NCBI RefSeq assembly: GCF_025698545.1
Contig: NC_068567.1
Span: 59,959,371 to 60,023,370, forward strand
Length of the DNA stretch: 64,000 bases
Direction of reading: 5' to 3'
Source of the DNA: Gossypium raimondii
Lineage: Eukaryota > Streptophyta > Magnoliopsida > Malvales > Malvaceae
This document shows, piece after piece, positions 34,464-46,509 of this stretch (within the stretch, counting starts at the first letter, position 1; each line of letters starts with the position of its first letter). The notes beneath the pieces are model-generated. The model was not told where the DNA came from. It searched no databases and saw nothing but the letters and a program-made list of their open reading frames with translations. The translations under genes and the position numbers were made by a program.

Positions 34464-36936
34464 CTACATTACATAATGTTGACTGTAATCGTACTTGTAG
34501 TTATCCATGCTTTTTCAAATATTGATAGTCTTTTTCATGCTTTTCTTCATTAAATATCCAACACACAACACTTTTGATAGTGCCATTTTTTTGCCTTTTG
34601 ATTATGAGTACTTATCCATTCATTGTTAATAAATATATATTTATTATAAAATTACATATTCATTATTTAATTTTATAAACAAAATAATTATTAATTAAAA
34701 ATAAATTAAAATAGAAAAACAAAACAATATGTCTATTAATTAAAAAATTAAAACAATATGAAATAAAAATTATAAATGTGTTTAGAAGGGGATTGAATAT
34801 AAGACTTAAAGATAAAATCATTATTATTTAACTGTTTAATCATCTAACAAAAAACTAATTATATTGAAAAATTAAACGTGCTTTCTCACACTCTCCTAAA
34901 ACGATTTATTTCTCTAAATTAAAAAGAAAAAATCAACCTATTTTACCAATAGACTTTTATTTTCAATATATTTAAGTAATTTGGTGATTTATGTTTGTTT
35001 TGGGTGGGAATTGATAGAGACATGGTTAGAGGACAATTATTTACCAACTAATATTGAAGCAGCAACAAACAATTTGTCGTCATCAATAGTTTTTGCGAAG
35101 ATTGCTTGTCAAAAAGGCAAAGGCTAATGCTATTATAGCTTTCAACTTGATTAAAAATCTCATGTAGGCCCTTGTTTTTGAGAAACATATGAACTTGTTG
35201 ACAAAAAATATATATAATTAAAATAAATTCCTTATATGCTTTGTCTCTAAATCACTAACATAACGGGGTTTTCTTCTCTTACCCGCAACTTCTTTGTACA
35301 AGTCACCTGAAGAGCCATAGATAGAAAATTTTTTAAGTCGTTTGTTTTGTTATTTTTTGTCCACCAGCGATGTCAATCTCTACATTGGTTATTGCCCTTT
35401 TTTCCTTTTCTTTCCATCACCTCTCTTTTATTTTCCTTCTTTTCATTAACTTTATATGTTTTTTCTCTTTTTAGTTTGTACATTTATTTGTGAGTATCTT
35501 TGTTGTCTTCATAAGTCGTGATGGATAGATGACGGTGTCTGTCGTCTTTGAAATTCCACCGACCTCCAGCAATTTCTCTTGAAAAGTGGATGACTCTATT
35601 TTGAGAGTAATTCTAAGTTTAGACCTATGTTGTTTTAAGTTTTGTGTTTTTTTCATTGTTTAATAAATATTTCATTTTAAAAAATAGACACGTGTAACCA
35701 TCTTAACACTGGTCATGAAATTTTTTTGACAATCCGTTGAAAAATAAATAAAAGCACAACACATTTGTGGAGGAAAAAATTTTCGTTGCTAGTGTATATA
35801 TAACTAGAAGTTTTATTGTGAGCTGCTTAAAATTATTAAATTCACACAGATTTACTTGTTGCATTAAAGGTCTGTTTAAACAACACGGTATGAAAGTGTA
35901 ATTACATTATACTCTCTTGTAATTACAAATTATTATAATTCTCTAGACGTGCTTGGTGACTGAGCGTAATTATATTGTATTGTAATTCCCTATGTCATCT
36001 TCGGTAGTATAAATAAAAAAATTTTGGTTAGTAAAACTCTTATCATAAAAGAAAAAGATATTTTCTTAAAAGAGAGTAATACATTTTTAAATAAATAATT
36101 AATTTCTCATCGAATTGAAATTTTTATTCAAATAAACACTAAGATAATAAAAATGTATATAAAAAAATGAATTTTCTGGTGAATAAATTTGAGAAAGGGA
36201 CTCTTCAACCCTGCCTTCTTTTTCTTTGATAGCTTGCCATCCACGAAAAGGAAATGGAGTGATGATGATTAGTAATGGGTTAGAATCTAACACCACTACA
36301 TAGTTATCCCAAAACTTATTTCATGGGTAAAGTTGTTGTGGGTGAATTAATTGTAAATGTAAAAAGATAGATTAAAATAAAAAATATTTTTGAATTTTTG
36401 ATTTAATTCATCTATTAGATCGAAAATTGAAAATTTTAAATGATTTATTTAATTAAACTGAAAGAAAAAAAAAACAATAGCAAAAGTCATAAATATTCCT
36501 TAACAAAGAAAAGGTCAATCAACGTTGACAGTCGCCATTGAAAGGCAGAAGAAAGAAAAAGTGGGAAAAAGGAAGTTCCATACTTTCCTCAAGCATTGAT
36601 TCGCCAATCACCTTGAAAGTGGAACAGTGGGTATAAGAAAGAAATAGAACAATCCCAATTTCCAGCTGCTTAAACTCTGAATTGCAACATCAGTATTGAT
36701 AAGATTTGGAAAAAGAAAAGAAAATGGGTAAAATCAAAGCAACAGCATAATAATAACATTCACAAAATCATAATCTCGTATAGCATAAAAAAAACAAAAA
36801 ACACAGTGATTCAAGTGGAAATAACTTAAATTATACCTAGTATAGCAACAGGTATTGTAATACCAATTGAAACTAATGAAATATACTTCCAAATTCTTTG
36901 ATTATCAATCAAACTGAACCTTCGATTAAAAAAAAA

Positions 36937-38376
36937 TCAAACTGAACCTTGTGAACCTTTATTTCCCACTTTAATCTCGCCGCCGGCGCCGGTGCTGCCT
37001 CTCATTTCACCGCTAACCGCCACGCCAACGCCTTGATACTGAGGCGGCACCATAACACCTCCTGGGGCAGTATAATAAACTCGCCTGTCGTACGCTGCCA
37101 TGTGTGCGTATGAAGAATCTGGTACTCCTCCGCTTTGCGGCCTCACCATTTGCTGTGTCATGCCGGATATTGGCGGGTGTTGGGTTGGTGGAGGTTGTGC
37201 CACCATGTTGTAAACGGGTTGCTCCCGGTAGACTTCGGATGGCATTCTCTGTACGTTGGTGTAGTAGCCTTGACCGGCTTGTCCGGTTACCGGTCGAACC
37301 ATTTGTTGCGTTGCTGGTGCAGAAGCTGGAGCTGGAACTTGTGGAGGCGCGTGGTAGACGGTGGCCGGAGCATGTCCTTGTGCTGGGATCATGTAGACTG
37401 GATGTTCAGAGTGCGGAGGTTGGCCGGGGTTTGTAGTTACGGTTGCAGGGAAACCTCCGGCAGAAATTGGTTTATCCGACCAGAATCCAGCTGTAGCTGG
37501 TACATGTTGTTGGAAAGTTACCGGTCTGTTCACCGGAGGCGCTTTTTCAGGCATCTTCTGTGCGTAGTATTCCCCTGTATAAGCCATGGAAGCAGCGTCT
37601 TCAGTCTTCTTTCGATACATAGCGAGCTGTTCTTGATCCCGAATTTGAAGCCTCTGCAATTCCTGTAACTGTCTCTGAATTTCAACGGGATTCAAAACAT
37701 GATCTGTCCCCACGACTTCCGGTATCGGAGGCGGAGGCGGGTTCACCGGTTCCACCACGGGATCACGGATTTTCACCGGCGGAGGTTGAGGGATCCCCTT
37801 TTCAATCCCAAACAAGGAATCCAAATTGTTTGGTGGAATCACAACTCCACCCGGAGTCGTGCCGGAATTGAATGCCTCTACGAACCCTTCCCGCTCCGAT
37901 TTCGGCCCTTCGGAACCGAAATTCCCTAGGTCAGTCGCCGGAAATATGAAAAGCCGCATCCTCGCTGGCTTAGCCGAGGCTCGATAAAGCCGATCATACT
38001 CATGCATCATGTGCTCGAGATCATCATCATTAGTGACAGAAATAAGGGCGTCAAGGTCTTCACCGGGGAGCTGGTACTTGAACGAAACCTCACCGTCGCC
38101 ACCGCCGCAAAGAGCTGAGAGCTTGGAGATCATGGAGGAGAATTTGATAGTGCGTTCAACAGCTAGGATCTTGGTCTCTCCACCGATGTAAGACAGCTGA
38201 TTGTCATGAGGGCGAGGGTGGATCTTACCTCCATAGCTGCACATAAACTTGGCCTTGTAATTTTGAGCATGTTGCTGTTGGTCGTCCCATGGCGGCGGAT
38301 TTTCGAAGTCGATTTCTCGGGACCGTGGCGAAGAGTTGCCGGAGTCTGGGTATGAGTTATAAGAGTAATTCTCCAT
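36937..38376 (-). CDS. PB1 (octicosapeptide/Phox/Bem1p) domain protein, intronless
   Basis: A single exon of 479 residues, complete from MENYSYNSYPDSGNSSPRSR to a stop at 36937. The PB1 domain covers about residues 40-145: the basic lysine strand KAKFMCSYGGKIHPRPHDN, ETKILAVERTIKF, and the acidic OPCA-like motif YQLPGEDLDALISVTNDDDL followed by EHMMHEYDRL. Having both the basic and the acidic face, it could self-associate or bind other PB1 proteins. The rest is low complexity, with proline runs, a short coiled stretch (PVEIQRQLQELQRLQIRDQE, about 235-255) and a Gln/Pro/Val/Tyr-rich C-terminus. Close relatives are Arabidopsis At5g64430-type proteins; the signalling-scaffold role is inferred from PAL OF QUIRKY, a relative. 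Higher GC than its surroundings, as usual for an intact gene. Confidence 0.9.
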   Translation of the reverse strand: MENYSYNSYPDSGNSSPRSREIDFENPPPWDDQQQHAQNYKAKFMCSYGGKIHPRPHDNQLSYIGGETKILAVERTIKFSSMISKLSALCGGGDGEVSFKYQLPGEDLDALISVTNDDDLEHMMHEYDRLYRASAKPARMRLFIFPATDLGNFGSEGPKSEREGFVEAFNSGTTPGGVVIPPNNLDSLFGIEKGIPQPPPVKIRDPVVEPVNPPPPPIPEVVGTDHVLNPVEIQRQLQELQRLQIRDQEQLAMYRKKTEDAASMAYTGEYYAQKMPEKAPPVNRPVTFQQHVPATAGFWSDKPISAGGFPATVTTNPGQPPHSEHPVYMIPAQGHAPATVYHAPPQVPAPASAPATQQMVRPVTGQAGQGYYTNVQRMPSEVYREQPVYNMVAQPPPTQHPPISGMTQQMVRPQSGGVPDSSYAHMAAYDRRVYYTAPGGVMVPPQYQGVGVAVSGEMRGSTGAGGEIKVGNKGSQGSV

Positions 38377-41353
38377 TAATAAAATAAATTAAAAGAGGGC
38401 TTACTGAGAAGAAGAGTAAGGTTTACACTTCACAGAGAATGCATGAAGCCGAGACTAATCTATAATCCTCTGCCGTATGGAGGGAAAAGAGGGAAGAGGG
38501 GATATGATGACCGACAAGCGTATGGGAATTGCGTGCTGTGACAAATGGGCGTGGATGTTTAAGGGTTTATCCGGGACAGGTGGCATGCATTGAGAATGAT
38601 AGGATGAAGAGGAGAGTGCCTAGTGGGGATAGCAAGACTTTGAGGGGGTGTCGGTGGGGCCCAGCAATTTCATTGACTGAGCGTGGCACTGAACAATCAA
38701 CGCGCTCTTTCTCTCATTTCAGTTTGGTCATGGTGCTAACTGTAACCATGATGCTGCACGTGGCATGTGGGTCCCAAATCTTTGTGCCCATAGGACACGT
38801 GTCCAACTTCTACAATTCTCCAATTCTCGCTTGCATATATTGCAATAAATAAAATAAAACTACTCTTTTTGTTTTTTTGTGCAAAGTATGAAAAGTTGAG
38901 AAATAAAATAATTTGAGAAAAGAACAAATACAATATTTATAATTATAAATATTAAATCCATAAGTTGTACACATCATCTGTTTTAACCTTTTAACATCAT
39001 TTCAATATTTGTAATTTACCTATTTCTAAAAGTTACATAGTATAGGCCAAAGAATTCAGATAAATAAAACTTGAATGTGATAATACTATTTTAGTGGAGA
39101 TTTTGTTAGTTGGTGGAGCTGGTTCTAGTAGTTTATCTGAACTGCAATTAATTAGTTGCCACTTTAAACGCAATTGAAAAATCAAAATTTGATATGTACA
39201 AAGATCGCAGAATATGATTACAGATCAAATGACTAAATTTGCAAATTATAGTGACTCCAAGCTTCTACTATTTATAGATTCACTAAGTTCAATTCAAGGA
39301 ATACTACATGCTAATAGAAATGCGAGTACAAAGATTGTTTGTTAATGTAATTGCTTAAAAGCTATTCATTTCTATAAAAAATAATCCCTACTAGTTACAG
39401 CCTTTAAACCTCAAAATGAGTAAACACCAAAATTGAAAAAAAAACTAAAAAGGTTATATTTGTAATTTAGAATTTGCTAGTTATCAAAGTCTCGTCGAAG
39501 AAAATAGTGTGCCGAACTGCAATATCAATGTGCTTTTCATGTTATTGTGTATTGATATGGAGTTCGCCATTCTTGATCCGTTATCCAATTAAAACTAACA
39601 TGATCCTCTATTATTTAGTAACTAAACTATACGATTCGCATATGATGGGTTCAACATCATCATGTAGACGGTCCCACACTCAAAAGTCACGTGTTAACAT
39701 GCGTAGACTTACTTAATACGTCACATCTAAAGACCATGCCTTACAAATAAAAAAAATTAACCTCCATGAAAAGGAGACTCACGAAAACACTCAACATGTA
39801 CCATAACTTATTTCACAACCTAACCAAACAATAGTTGATATATTTTATATAATGTATTATATAACAAAAATTATAATATTAAATTAAAAATTACTTAGAC
39901 GATGTGATATTATATATATAAATATAAGCAACATTTTATTTCCAAAGATGATATCAACATCACGAAATCTAGACGTCTCACTTAATCGTGTCGGTTCCGT
40001 TACAGAACTGTCAAAAGCATTTATCCCTACACCCACTTTAATTACTGCCACTTCAATTTTCAACGCCATTAATGGGGGTTCATTCATGCACCCATCCCCT
40101 TCATTCTCACCTAATAATTGGGCGTCTTTTGGTTATGGGGTTTGACTTATTTAAAACATGGCTACAATCTTATCTGCTGTTCAATCATTGGTGAAATTTG
40201 GACGCATGTGTCAAACCCAGAAAAGAGAAGTTCAGAACAACATATTCTTACATAATGAAATATATTTAAAATATAAAAACATTACTGCAAAAAGCTTCAA
40301 ATGAGACTAACCAAATGTTCTTGACAAAGTTCTACTGCAATGATTGGTGCATAGTTCAGACATGAAATTGCAGCGATCCTTTGTTACTGAGATTCAAAAG
40401 AAGTGTGTTCGGATATACTCAAAATTTTAAAGGTTCTTCTATATATTTAAATGATTATACCTTTATATCTATGTCCGGAACCATCAGCAGCTGTTTGCAA
40501 TTTCCTACAAAATAAAGTGACCATTGTCAATGAATACATATCTAATAGTTTTATGAGATGCCTTTTATGTAAACAAAATTTAAGCTTCTGAGTTGACTGA
40601 ACTGAAAGTCTGAAACTAAAAATTTATGATTCTACATTGAATGAAGTATGTTCAACAAATTAAAATGGAATTTCACTGATACGAATCTTTTACCAAATCG
40701 GATTCTGATAAATAGCTTTAATGTCTAGTTGAAACAGTTTATAGCTTTCAGACGTCCTCTTCAATACAAAAGGCAACAGCAATGGAACAGTATCTCTCTT
40801 TCAATTGATGATAGAAATTCCCGAGCCGCATCATTTTATATTTCTGCATTATTTCAACTCCTCCCCTGGAGCAAGACTGAAGCTTTGAAGAGCCTGAAAC
40901 ATAAAAGCGTTAATGATTTCCACCAGGAAGAACCAAAATCAAACTAAGCTTACCAATGGCTAAAAGAACCAGGTTTTAGAGAGAAAAAGATGAGGAAGAA
41001 AGCATGATAGAAAAAGCATGATTAAAAAGTTCGATGAACATACTAGCAATAACTTTAGACCAAGAGATAAGATCGATATTTCCAGAGAGAGTTTGGAGAA
41101 CTTCACAATCTGGCTCCGTGAGATCTATTCACAAATGAACCATCCTGTAAGAACGATGTTAAAGTTCAAGAGTTTCTTCCAATTTGTTAACTAACTAATC
41201 ATTGTGGTGAGAAAACTCTGACAAACTTTCATCATTTCTTTGCAACCGCCAGTTAGATACCCCAATTCCGAATATAATTTGTCACTGCTACATAAAACTT
41301 AACCTACACAAAAGCTTCAGCTATCCAGCATGTATGCAATTCAGAGCAATGCT
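38377..41353. other. Intergenic: PB1 promoter to APO4 3' side
   Basis: 38377 to about 38850 is the promoter and leader of the minus-strand PB1 gene; it contains ACACGTGTCC, a G-box-like word (about 38796), and ACGTGGCATG. 38850-40300 is AT-rich with nothing recognisable. Between about 40300 and 41350 the minus strand shows exon-like islands, e.g. TTTTGTAG|GAAATTGC ... ATAAAG|GTATAATC (about 40467-40510) and TTTCAG|GCTCTTCAAAGC near 40890, with no long frame; they may be untranslated exons downstream of the APO4-like gene or an old gene scrap. Confidence 0.4.
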
Positions 41354-43069
41354 TTAAACAACCAACTTTTCTTCATCCCATTCAGGTACAGCAACGTCTT
41401 CCCTCATCATAACAACATAATCATTGGGCACACTAGCACCTGCCTGTGCAAACAGCTCCACCACAGCAGGCAACATACCATAGTACTTCTTCAACCCATT
41501 TACTAGTGGTTTCTCGCTTTGAGTATCTCGTACGTGCCAGACATACACAGGAGGAACTACATCATCAATCGTTGCCTCCTGCCATGCATGCTGCCCATCC
41601 CTCATCTGATGCTTGTAGGCTTGACAATTTCGAACCCTGTGACCTTTAGGTCCTACCTGTAATTCTGAACAGTATCCACAAGTTTGGACAGCATATGTTT
41701 CCATAAGTCTTGAGGCTCCTGAGCGCATTCTCTCCCATGCCTCCATCCCACGAACAGCAGTACCTGTACCAGATATCAAACAATTTTGATCAAGCCTAGT
41801 AGCCAAATAGAAAACTATAAGGTTATATCTACGCCAAATTTGCATATCGTATAACAGATCACATTTGAAACTACCTTGCTCCTGTTTTCATCCAAAATTT
41901 CAAGAATAATTATACAACGATTAACCGGAGAAGTTTTCCAAGAGATTCGAGTATATTTGACAATATGAAGCAGAACTATTCAGATAAATAAGAAATCAAT
42001 CATAAGTTGAGAACCAAAAGTATAATAACTACAATAACTGACCTTGTAGATCACAAGGCTGCATGTCCACAGACTTGTTATCGTCACTTATATTGTTTCT
42101 CTTCTGCCAAAAGCCACATGCATAAATATCTTTGCCAGGTGCATCTTCTTTGGGGAATCTCTTCTCAAAGTCAATTACCCTACCAGAAATACTGTAAGCA
42201 GGAAAGACTCTTCTTCTAGTTGGATACTCAGGTAGATCAATGCCTGCTTGGACACACAATTCTAGAATAGCTGGAATACGATCCACTTGAAGCCGTTCAT
42301 TATGAGAGACAGCTCTCCCTAGCCTGTCATAGAGATGAAAAGATTCCACAAGAGGCAAGACGTGTTCAATGGCACCTCTTCTCCAACAGTGCTCCTTGCT
42401 TGCTGCACTACCCATAACATTGCAGGTTCTGATCTTATGTGGTCGATGGCCAATGTGAACTTCACCACATACACTGCACCATGAGAGAAAGACATAGAAT
42501 AGAAACTTCATCAATATCTATATGGCCAGAATGAAAATAACAAGCCTACATATTTAAGAAAGACATTTCTGGGTTTAATACGTTTAGCCTCCTTCCACGG
42601 TATGATAGTTCACTTTTGATATTTATAATCCACCTAGAACAAGCCATTGTCAGCATATACATATACATATTTCTAGTCTGTTTTTACCTGCATGAATATA
42701 TGGCAATACTCTGGGCAACCTTAGAAACACAAGTGAATAGTTGGATTCGGTCAGCGTTAACTTGATGAGCAACTGGGATCAATTCCTTAACCAATAACCC
42801 ATTTTGGGGTGGTTGTAGAATCCTTTCACGCACTATCTGTCTTTCTTTCCTCTCTGCTCTACCAATACGTTTCAATTCATTAATATTTGTCACCCACGGT
42901 TTTCTCTCTGTTTTCTTGAGCTTCCTTGGAAACTCTGTGCAAGTCTGTCTAATAATGTGGAACCCATGCCGATGCTTTAACTGATTTCCAACAATTGAGT
43001 TCGTGGAAGAATTTCGCAAAGCTAGTTCCCGCAGCATCGTCATGGTCCGAGTTTCTCTTGGCAACATAG
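41354..43069 (-). CDS. APO protein (ACCUMULATION OF PHOTOSYSTEM ONE family), APO4-like
   Basis: APO proteins are plant organelle RNA-binding proteins that help group II intron splicing; APO4 is the mitochondrial member. Coding exons are 42688-43067, 42043-42473 and 41354-41763 on the minus strand, 406 residues with matching phases. Two APO zinc modules are visible: SVCGEVHIGHRPHKIRTC and QTCGYCSELQVGPKGHRVRNC, each CxxC followed by H and C. Family text includes WRRGAIEHVLPLVESFHLYD, PAILELCVQAGIDLPEYPTR and the end VPEWDEEKLVV. The basic N-terminus (RELALRNSSTNSIVGNQLKHR) fits an organelle transit peptide. The exon begins at an acceptor (TTAACAG|CTATG, 43069), and a donor at 43242 indicates a 5' UTR exon further upstream. 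The start could be the ATG at 43065 or the later ones in MTMLREL. It faces CLPP6 head to head. Confidence 0.88.
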
Positions 43070-43242
43070 CTGTTAATAAGACTTTAGTTTTTTTCTTTTT
43101 GCTCTTTCATTTAGACATTTTCACAAACATTTTACAAGCAATGTAAAATACAAATGCCAAATTCCCAACGTGTATATATGACAATATTTACATGAAAATC
43201 AATAAAATGGAACACCATGAAAAGACAGAGAGAGAGCCTAAC

Positions 43243-44061
43243 CTTCAGACTTTAGCGAGTTAAAGTCACCGCCAATCTTTCAGAGAAGGAAATCTTGTTA
43301 CATAAACAAACGCTCAATTATCAGAGCAGCCTGTTTGTGTAGAATGTTGGATGAATATATATTTATAGTATTTAAAAAAAAAACTAAAACACCTAGTCCG
43401 TAGATCTGATCTGTTTATTAGTTGAGTTATTCGTCTAAATTCAAAATTTAAAAAGAATTAGGTAAAAATATTAGGCCTGAAAAATAGATTTAGACAAATA
43501 AATTAGACCCGTTTAAAATATAGATCAAGCTCAAATTTAAATATTTAAGGCATAACTCTAATCTAGCTCATTTTTAAATTGGTTATTATACTAATCAAAA
43601 TTAAACCTTATGAATAATTTTTCTTAATCGCTCACTTTTAAAATTGTCGGTGAGTAAATTATTGAGATATCTATTTGCTTAATATTAAAATCAGGAGGTG
43701 GCGGACAGGTCTTTTTATAAAAAGAAAAGTAAAAAGTTCAATTGCCCCAATTTAACTACTTTTTTAGACAAGGCCCAACTGAAACACTTAAATTTGAGAA
43801 AGAAGAAGGCGAACAGATTGGTCCAACAATCCAAGAAATCGGGCTTTTAGCTAATAGAAGTTCCTAAAAAAACCTATGGGTCAAGCCGTAACCCAGAAAC
43901 AATGTCACCTGCTTCAGCTGTAAGCCAGTAACCGCGATTCTCGTCGCCCTTGCTATCACCTGCAAATAACTCTCCCTCCCTTCGTCCGAATTTCTCTGAA
44001 AAAAATCTCAAATTCCCTTATTTGGGTTGATATATAGTATTATATATATATATTTACAAGA
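43243..44061. promoter_or_regulatory. Shared divergent promoter region of APO4-like and CLPP6
   Basis: A 5' UTR exon of the APO4-like gene ends with GAAG|GTTAGG (donor at 43242/43243) and probably begins near 43300. CLPP6's leader lies just left of 44062. Between them, about 700 bp hold an AT-rich block (43370-43720) whose wording (ATTAGGCCTGAAAAATAGATT, TAGACCCGTTTAAAATATAG) recalls a worn copy of the hAT MITE family, and a GCCC-containing block (43760-43900) nearer CLPP6. Both genes must draw their promoters from this interval. Confidence 0.5.
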
Positions 44062-46509
44062 ATGGTAGCTTCGCCTATTTCAGCTTCTTTCAATCTCTCT
44101 CTCTGTACTCAAACCAGACCCACTTCTATTTCATCCCTTTCTCCCAGGTACATGTTTTCTCTGAATTTTAAATTTCTTTTCTTTTTTCTTTTTACTTCAA
44201 AAATATTTTAATTTTCAGAAACTCGACGAAGTTGATAGTCTCTGCATTGCCATCCCCTTATGGAGACTCTTCTACAATGGGTAACTTCTTTATTCTTGAA
44301 ATTCAATTAATTTCTTATTGACCTTTAATCTTGTCTTAATTTAAGTTGCACCCTTTGGTCAGTGCTTTGTAGACTATAATTTTGTCTTATTTATATTCAA
44401 GGTTTTTGTTTTTGGATATTTTGAATTGCTTGCGATATCTGCTTTGTACATATAAATTGTGTACCTTTGTTTCAGGGTTATCTAGTAGAACTGCTGGGCT
44501 TCCTATGAAGATCAACAAGAAGGGCTTACTTGAATCCAATCCAAGGTTTCTTTATCTTTTTGCTGTAATTAACATATTACTGCTTTGTGTCTGTATTGGT
44601 TTTGAAGGATGAATTCGTTGATGGTTTAACGAAGGTGTCCCTTATACATTGTTAGGATTTTGCTACCTTCTAAGCTATATTGTATGTTAGCTATTGGATG
44701 AGACAATGTTCGCACCCCTCTACCAAACATACCATCAGTTGCAGTTTATATTATATTAGGCATCATAGTTCTTTTTTATGTACAGCTACGATGCAATACA
44801 AGCTAAAACGGGGAATCCACCTGTGATGCCAGCAGTAATGACTCCAGGGGGGCCTTTGGACCTTTCAACTGTGTTATTCCGAAATCGTATCATCTTCATT
44901 GGGCAACCAGTCAATTCACAGGTTGCTCAAAGAGTTATATCACAGCTTGTGACTTTGGCAACTGTTGATGAAAATGCGGATATTCTGGTCTGGTTATAGT
45001 TTTACTAATTCTGTTTCCATTCTCTATTTTTCCATTTTTGAGTAGGTTGTAGGGCTTCTTTATATCCAGATTTACAGAACCTGCTCTTAGTTTATAACTT
45101 TAACCTATACCATGTCAGGTGTATTTGAACTGCCCTGGCGGAAGCACCTATTCAGTCTTGGCAATCTACGATTGCATGTCTTGGGTAAGATTCTAAACCT
45201 TTTTTTATCCCATTCTTCTGTATTTTTCCTTATTACTCTGTGTTATGAAATATTAGTACTTCTTCCAATGAAAAGGGTGCTGCATACTTTTTTCAATTAG
45301 TCTTATTTTGCAAGCATCAAATCGTCTTTATTTCAGATAAAGCCAAAGGTGGGCACAGTTTGTTTCGGAGTAGCTGCAAGCCAAGGAGCTCTCCTTCTTG
45401 CTGGTGGAGAGAAGGGAATGCGTTATGCAATGCCTAACGCTCGTATTATGATACATCAACCACAAAGTGGATGTGGAGTATGATTTAACTTTATTTGCAT
45501 TTTAGTTGCTGCATTTTGAAAAGAACAATTGGTAAAGTAGATAAGAAGATTTGAAATGGATATTACGTATCTGGCTGACTTGTTCAATAGGAATGGTTAT
45601 TATTATGACAGAAGCATTAATTTGTCGAAATATTCATGCAAAAACTCTAATTTAATCATTTCATTATTTATTCTGATTAAAGCTTTGAATTATTGGTTTG
45701 ATAAATGCATGCTTTCTTGGTATTTAGGTGTATGTTTTGCTGTAGAAGATAAACTCTTATTTCTTGTGACTAAATTTGTGGCATTATATAATGATTTTGA
45801 AGTTCTTGAACTCTCACGTCTTAACTCAAAATGTTATCTGATTTATCGTGCATTTATTGAAATTGGTACCTTACATTATTTCTTATCAAAATTGATCTTA
45901 TAATGCAATATTTTTTTTCTTGAAGGGTCATGTTGAAGATGTCAGGCGCCAAGTGAATGAAGCGGTTCAATCTCGCCATGTAATTTCCTCGTTTTTAATT
46001 TTGCACTTTTTCTGAGTAACCACCAATGAACCAAGTGGATCAAACTCCGTTTAATGCTTTCTGAATTTCCCCGTTCCTATAACTGTGTTCTCTATGCTAA
46101 TACGAATACACTCAAAGCACCAAAATACTCTACCAAACTTTTTTAGCCTTTTTTCTGCTACTTTTTTTTTGCAGAAAATCGACAAAATGTATGCGGCTTT
46201 CACCGGCCAACCACTTGAAAAAGTGCAACAATACACAGAGAGGGACCGCTTCTTATCTGTTTCTGAGGTAATGTTGCTTTCTGGTTGTGTTAAAAAAACA
46301 TGACGCTTGTTCTTGCTTCTTTTAAGCATGAGAAAAGATGAATGACCTTGAGTTCGAATCGATTTTCCATTTTTAAGGGCCCATATTTCCCTGTATGTTT
46401 AAATGGAAGCCAAGACTTAACTAACGAGTGTGCTATCTTGCTGTGGTGTTTTCTCTAACAGGCTATGGAGTTTGGACTCATAGATGGTGTGCTTGAAACA
46501 GAATATTGA
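44062..46509 (+). CDS. CLPP6: Plastid Clp protease subunit ClpP6, nine exons
   Basis: ClpP6 is a serine-protease subunit of the plastid Clp core, essential for chloroplast protein turnover. Exons: 44062-44147, 44219-44280, 44476-44545, 44786-44987, 45119-45184, 45337-45477, 45926-45979, 46175-46267, 46462-46509; 273 residues, all phases agree. Residues 1 to ~45 are a Ser/Thr-rich transit peptide ([14 protein letters not shown]). The catalytic triad is present: Ser177 in [14 protein letters not shown], His202 in RIMIHQPQ, Asp251 in TERDRF. Other marks are [40 protein letters not shown] and the end [11 protein letters not shown]. The PVMP..MTPGG N-terminal piece and the [16 protein letters not shown] text single out ClpP6 among plant Clp subunits. 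The next gene is MED32 on the opposite strand, as in Arabidopsis. Confidence 0.96.

Larger units (their letters stand above)
27519..36936. other. 9.4-kb gene desert of AT-rich repeats
   Basis: No convincing gene. Contents: CYSTM promoter (27519 to about 27960, with (TA)n at 27791-27818); MITE copy 28168-28481; a possible LTR scrap at 28780-29400; a palindromic (TA) patch at 29775-29820; (TA)n at 30914-30951; short 'GTAAATTATCAAAATAGTCAC'-type repeats at 30290-30430 and 32300-32470; a SINE-like piece (32925-33055); a MITE with 8-bp repeats (34073-34463); a MITE-like 'GTCTGTTTAAACAACACGGTA' piece at 35870-35990. From about 36540 to 36936 lies the 3' flank of the PB1 gene. Frames here are short and compositionally biased. 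Confidence 0.45.

Noticed and set aside
37104-38191. Plus-strand open frames over the PB1 gene
   Set aside because: Shadows of the GC-richer minus-strand PB1 gene, with no family resemblance of their own.
39474-40947. Short frames between the PB1 and APO4-like genes
   Set aside because: None has a recognisable domain or codon bias; only splice-like signals on the other strand seemed worth noting.
45556-45903. 115-codon frame within CLPP6 intron 6
   Set aside because: It lies wholly in a T-rich intron between two exons with correct phases; no domain.
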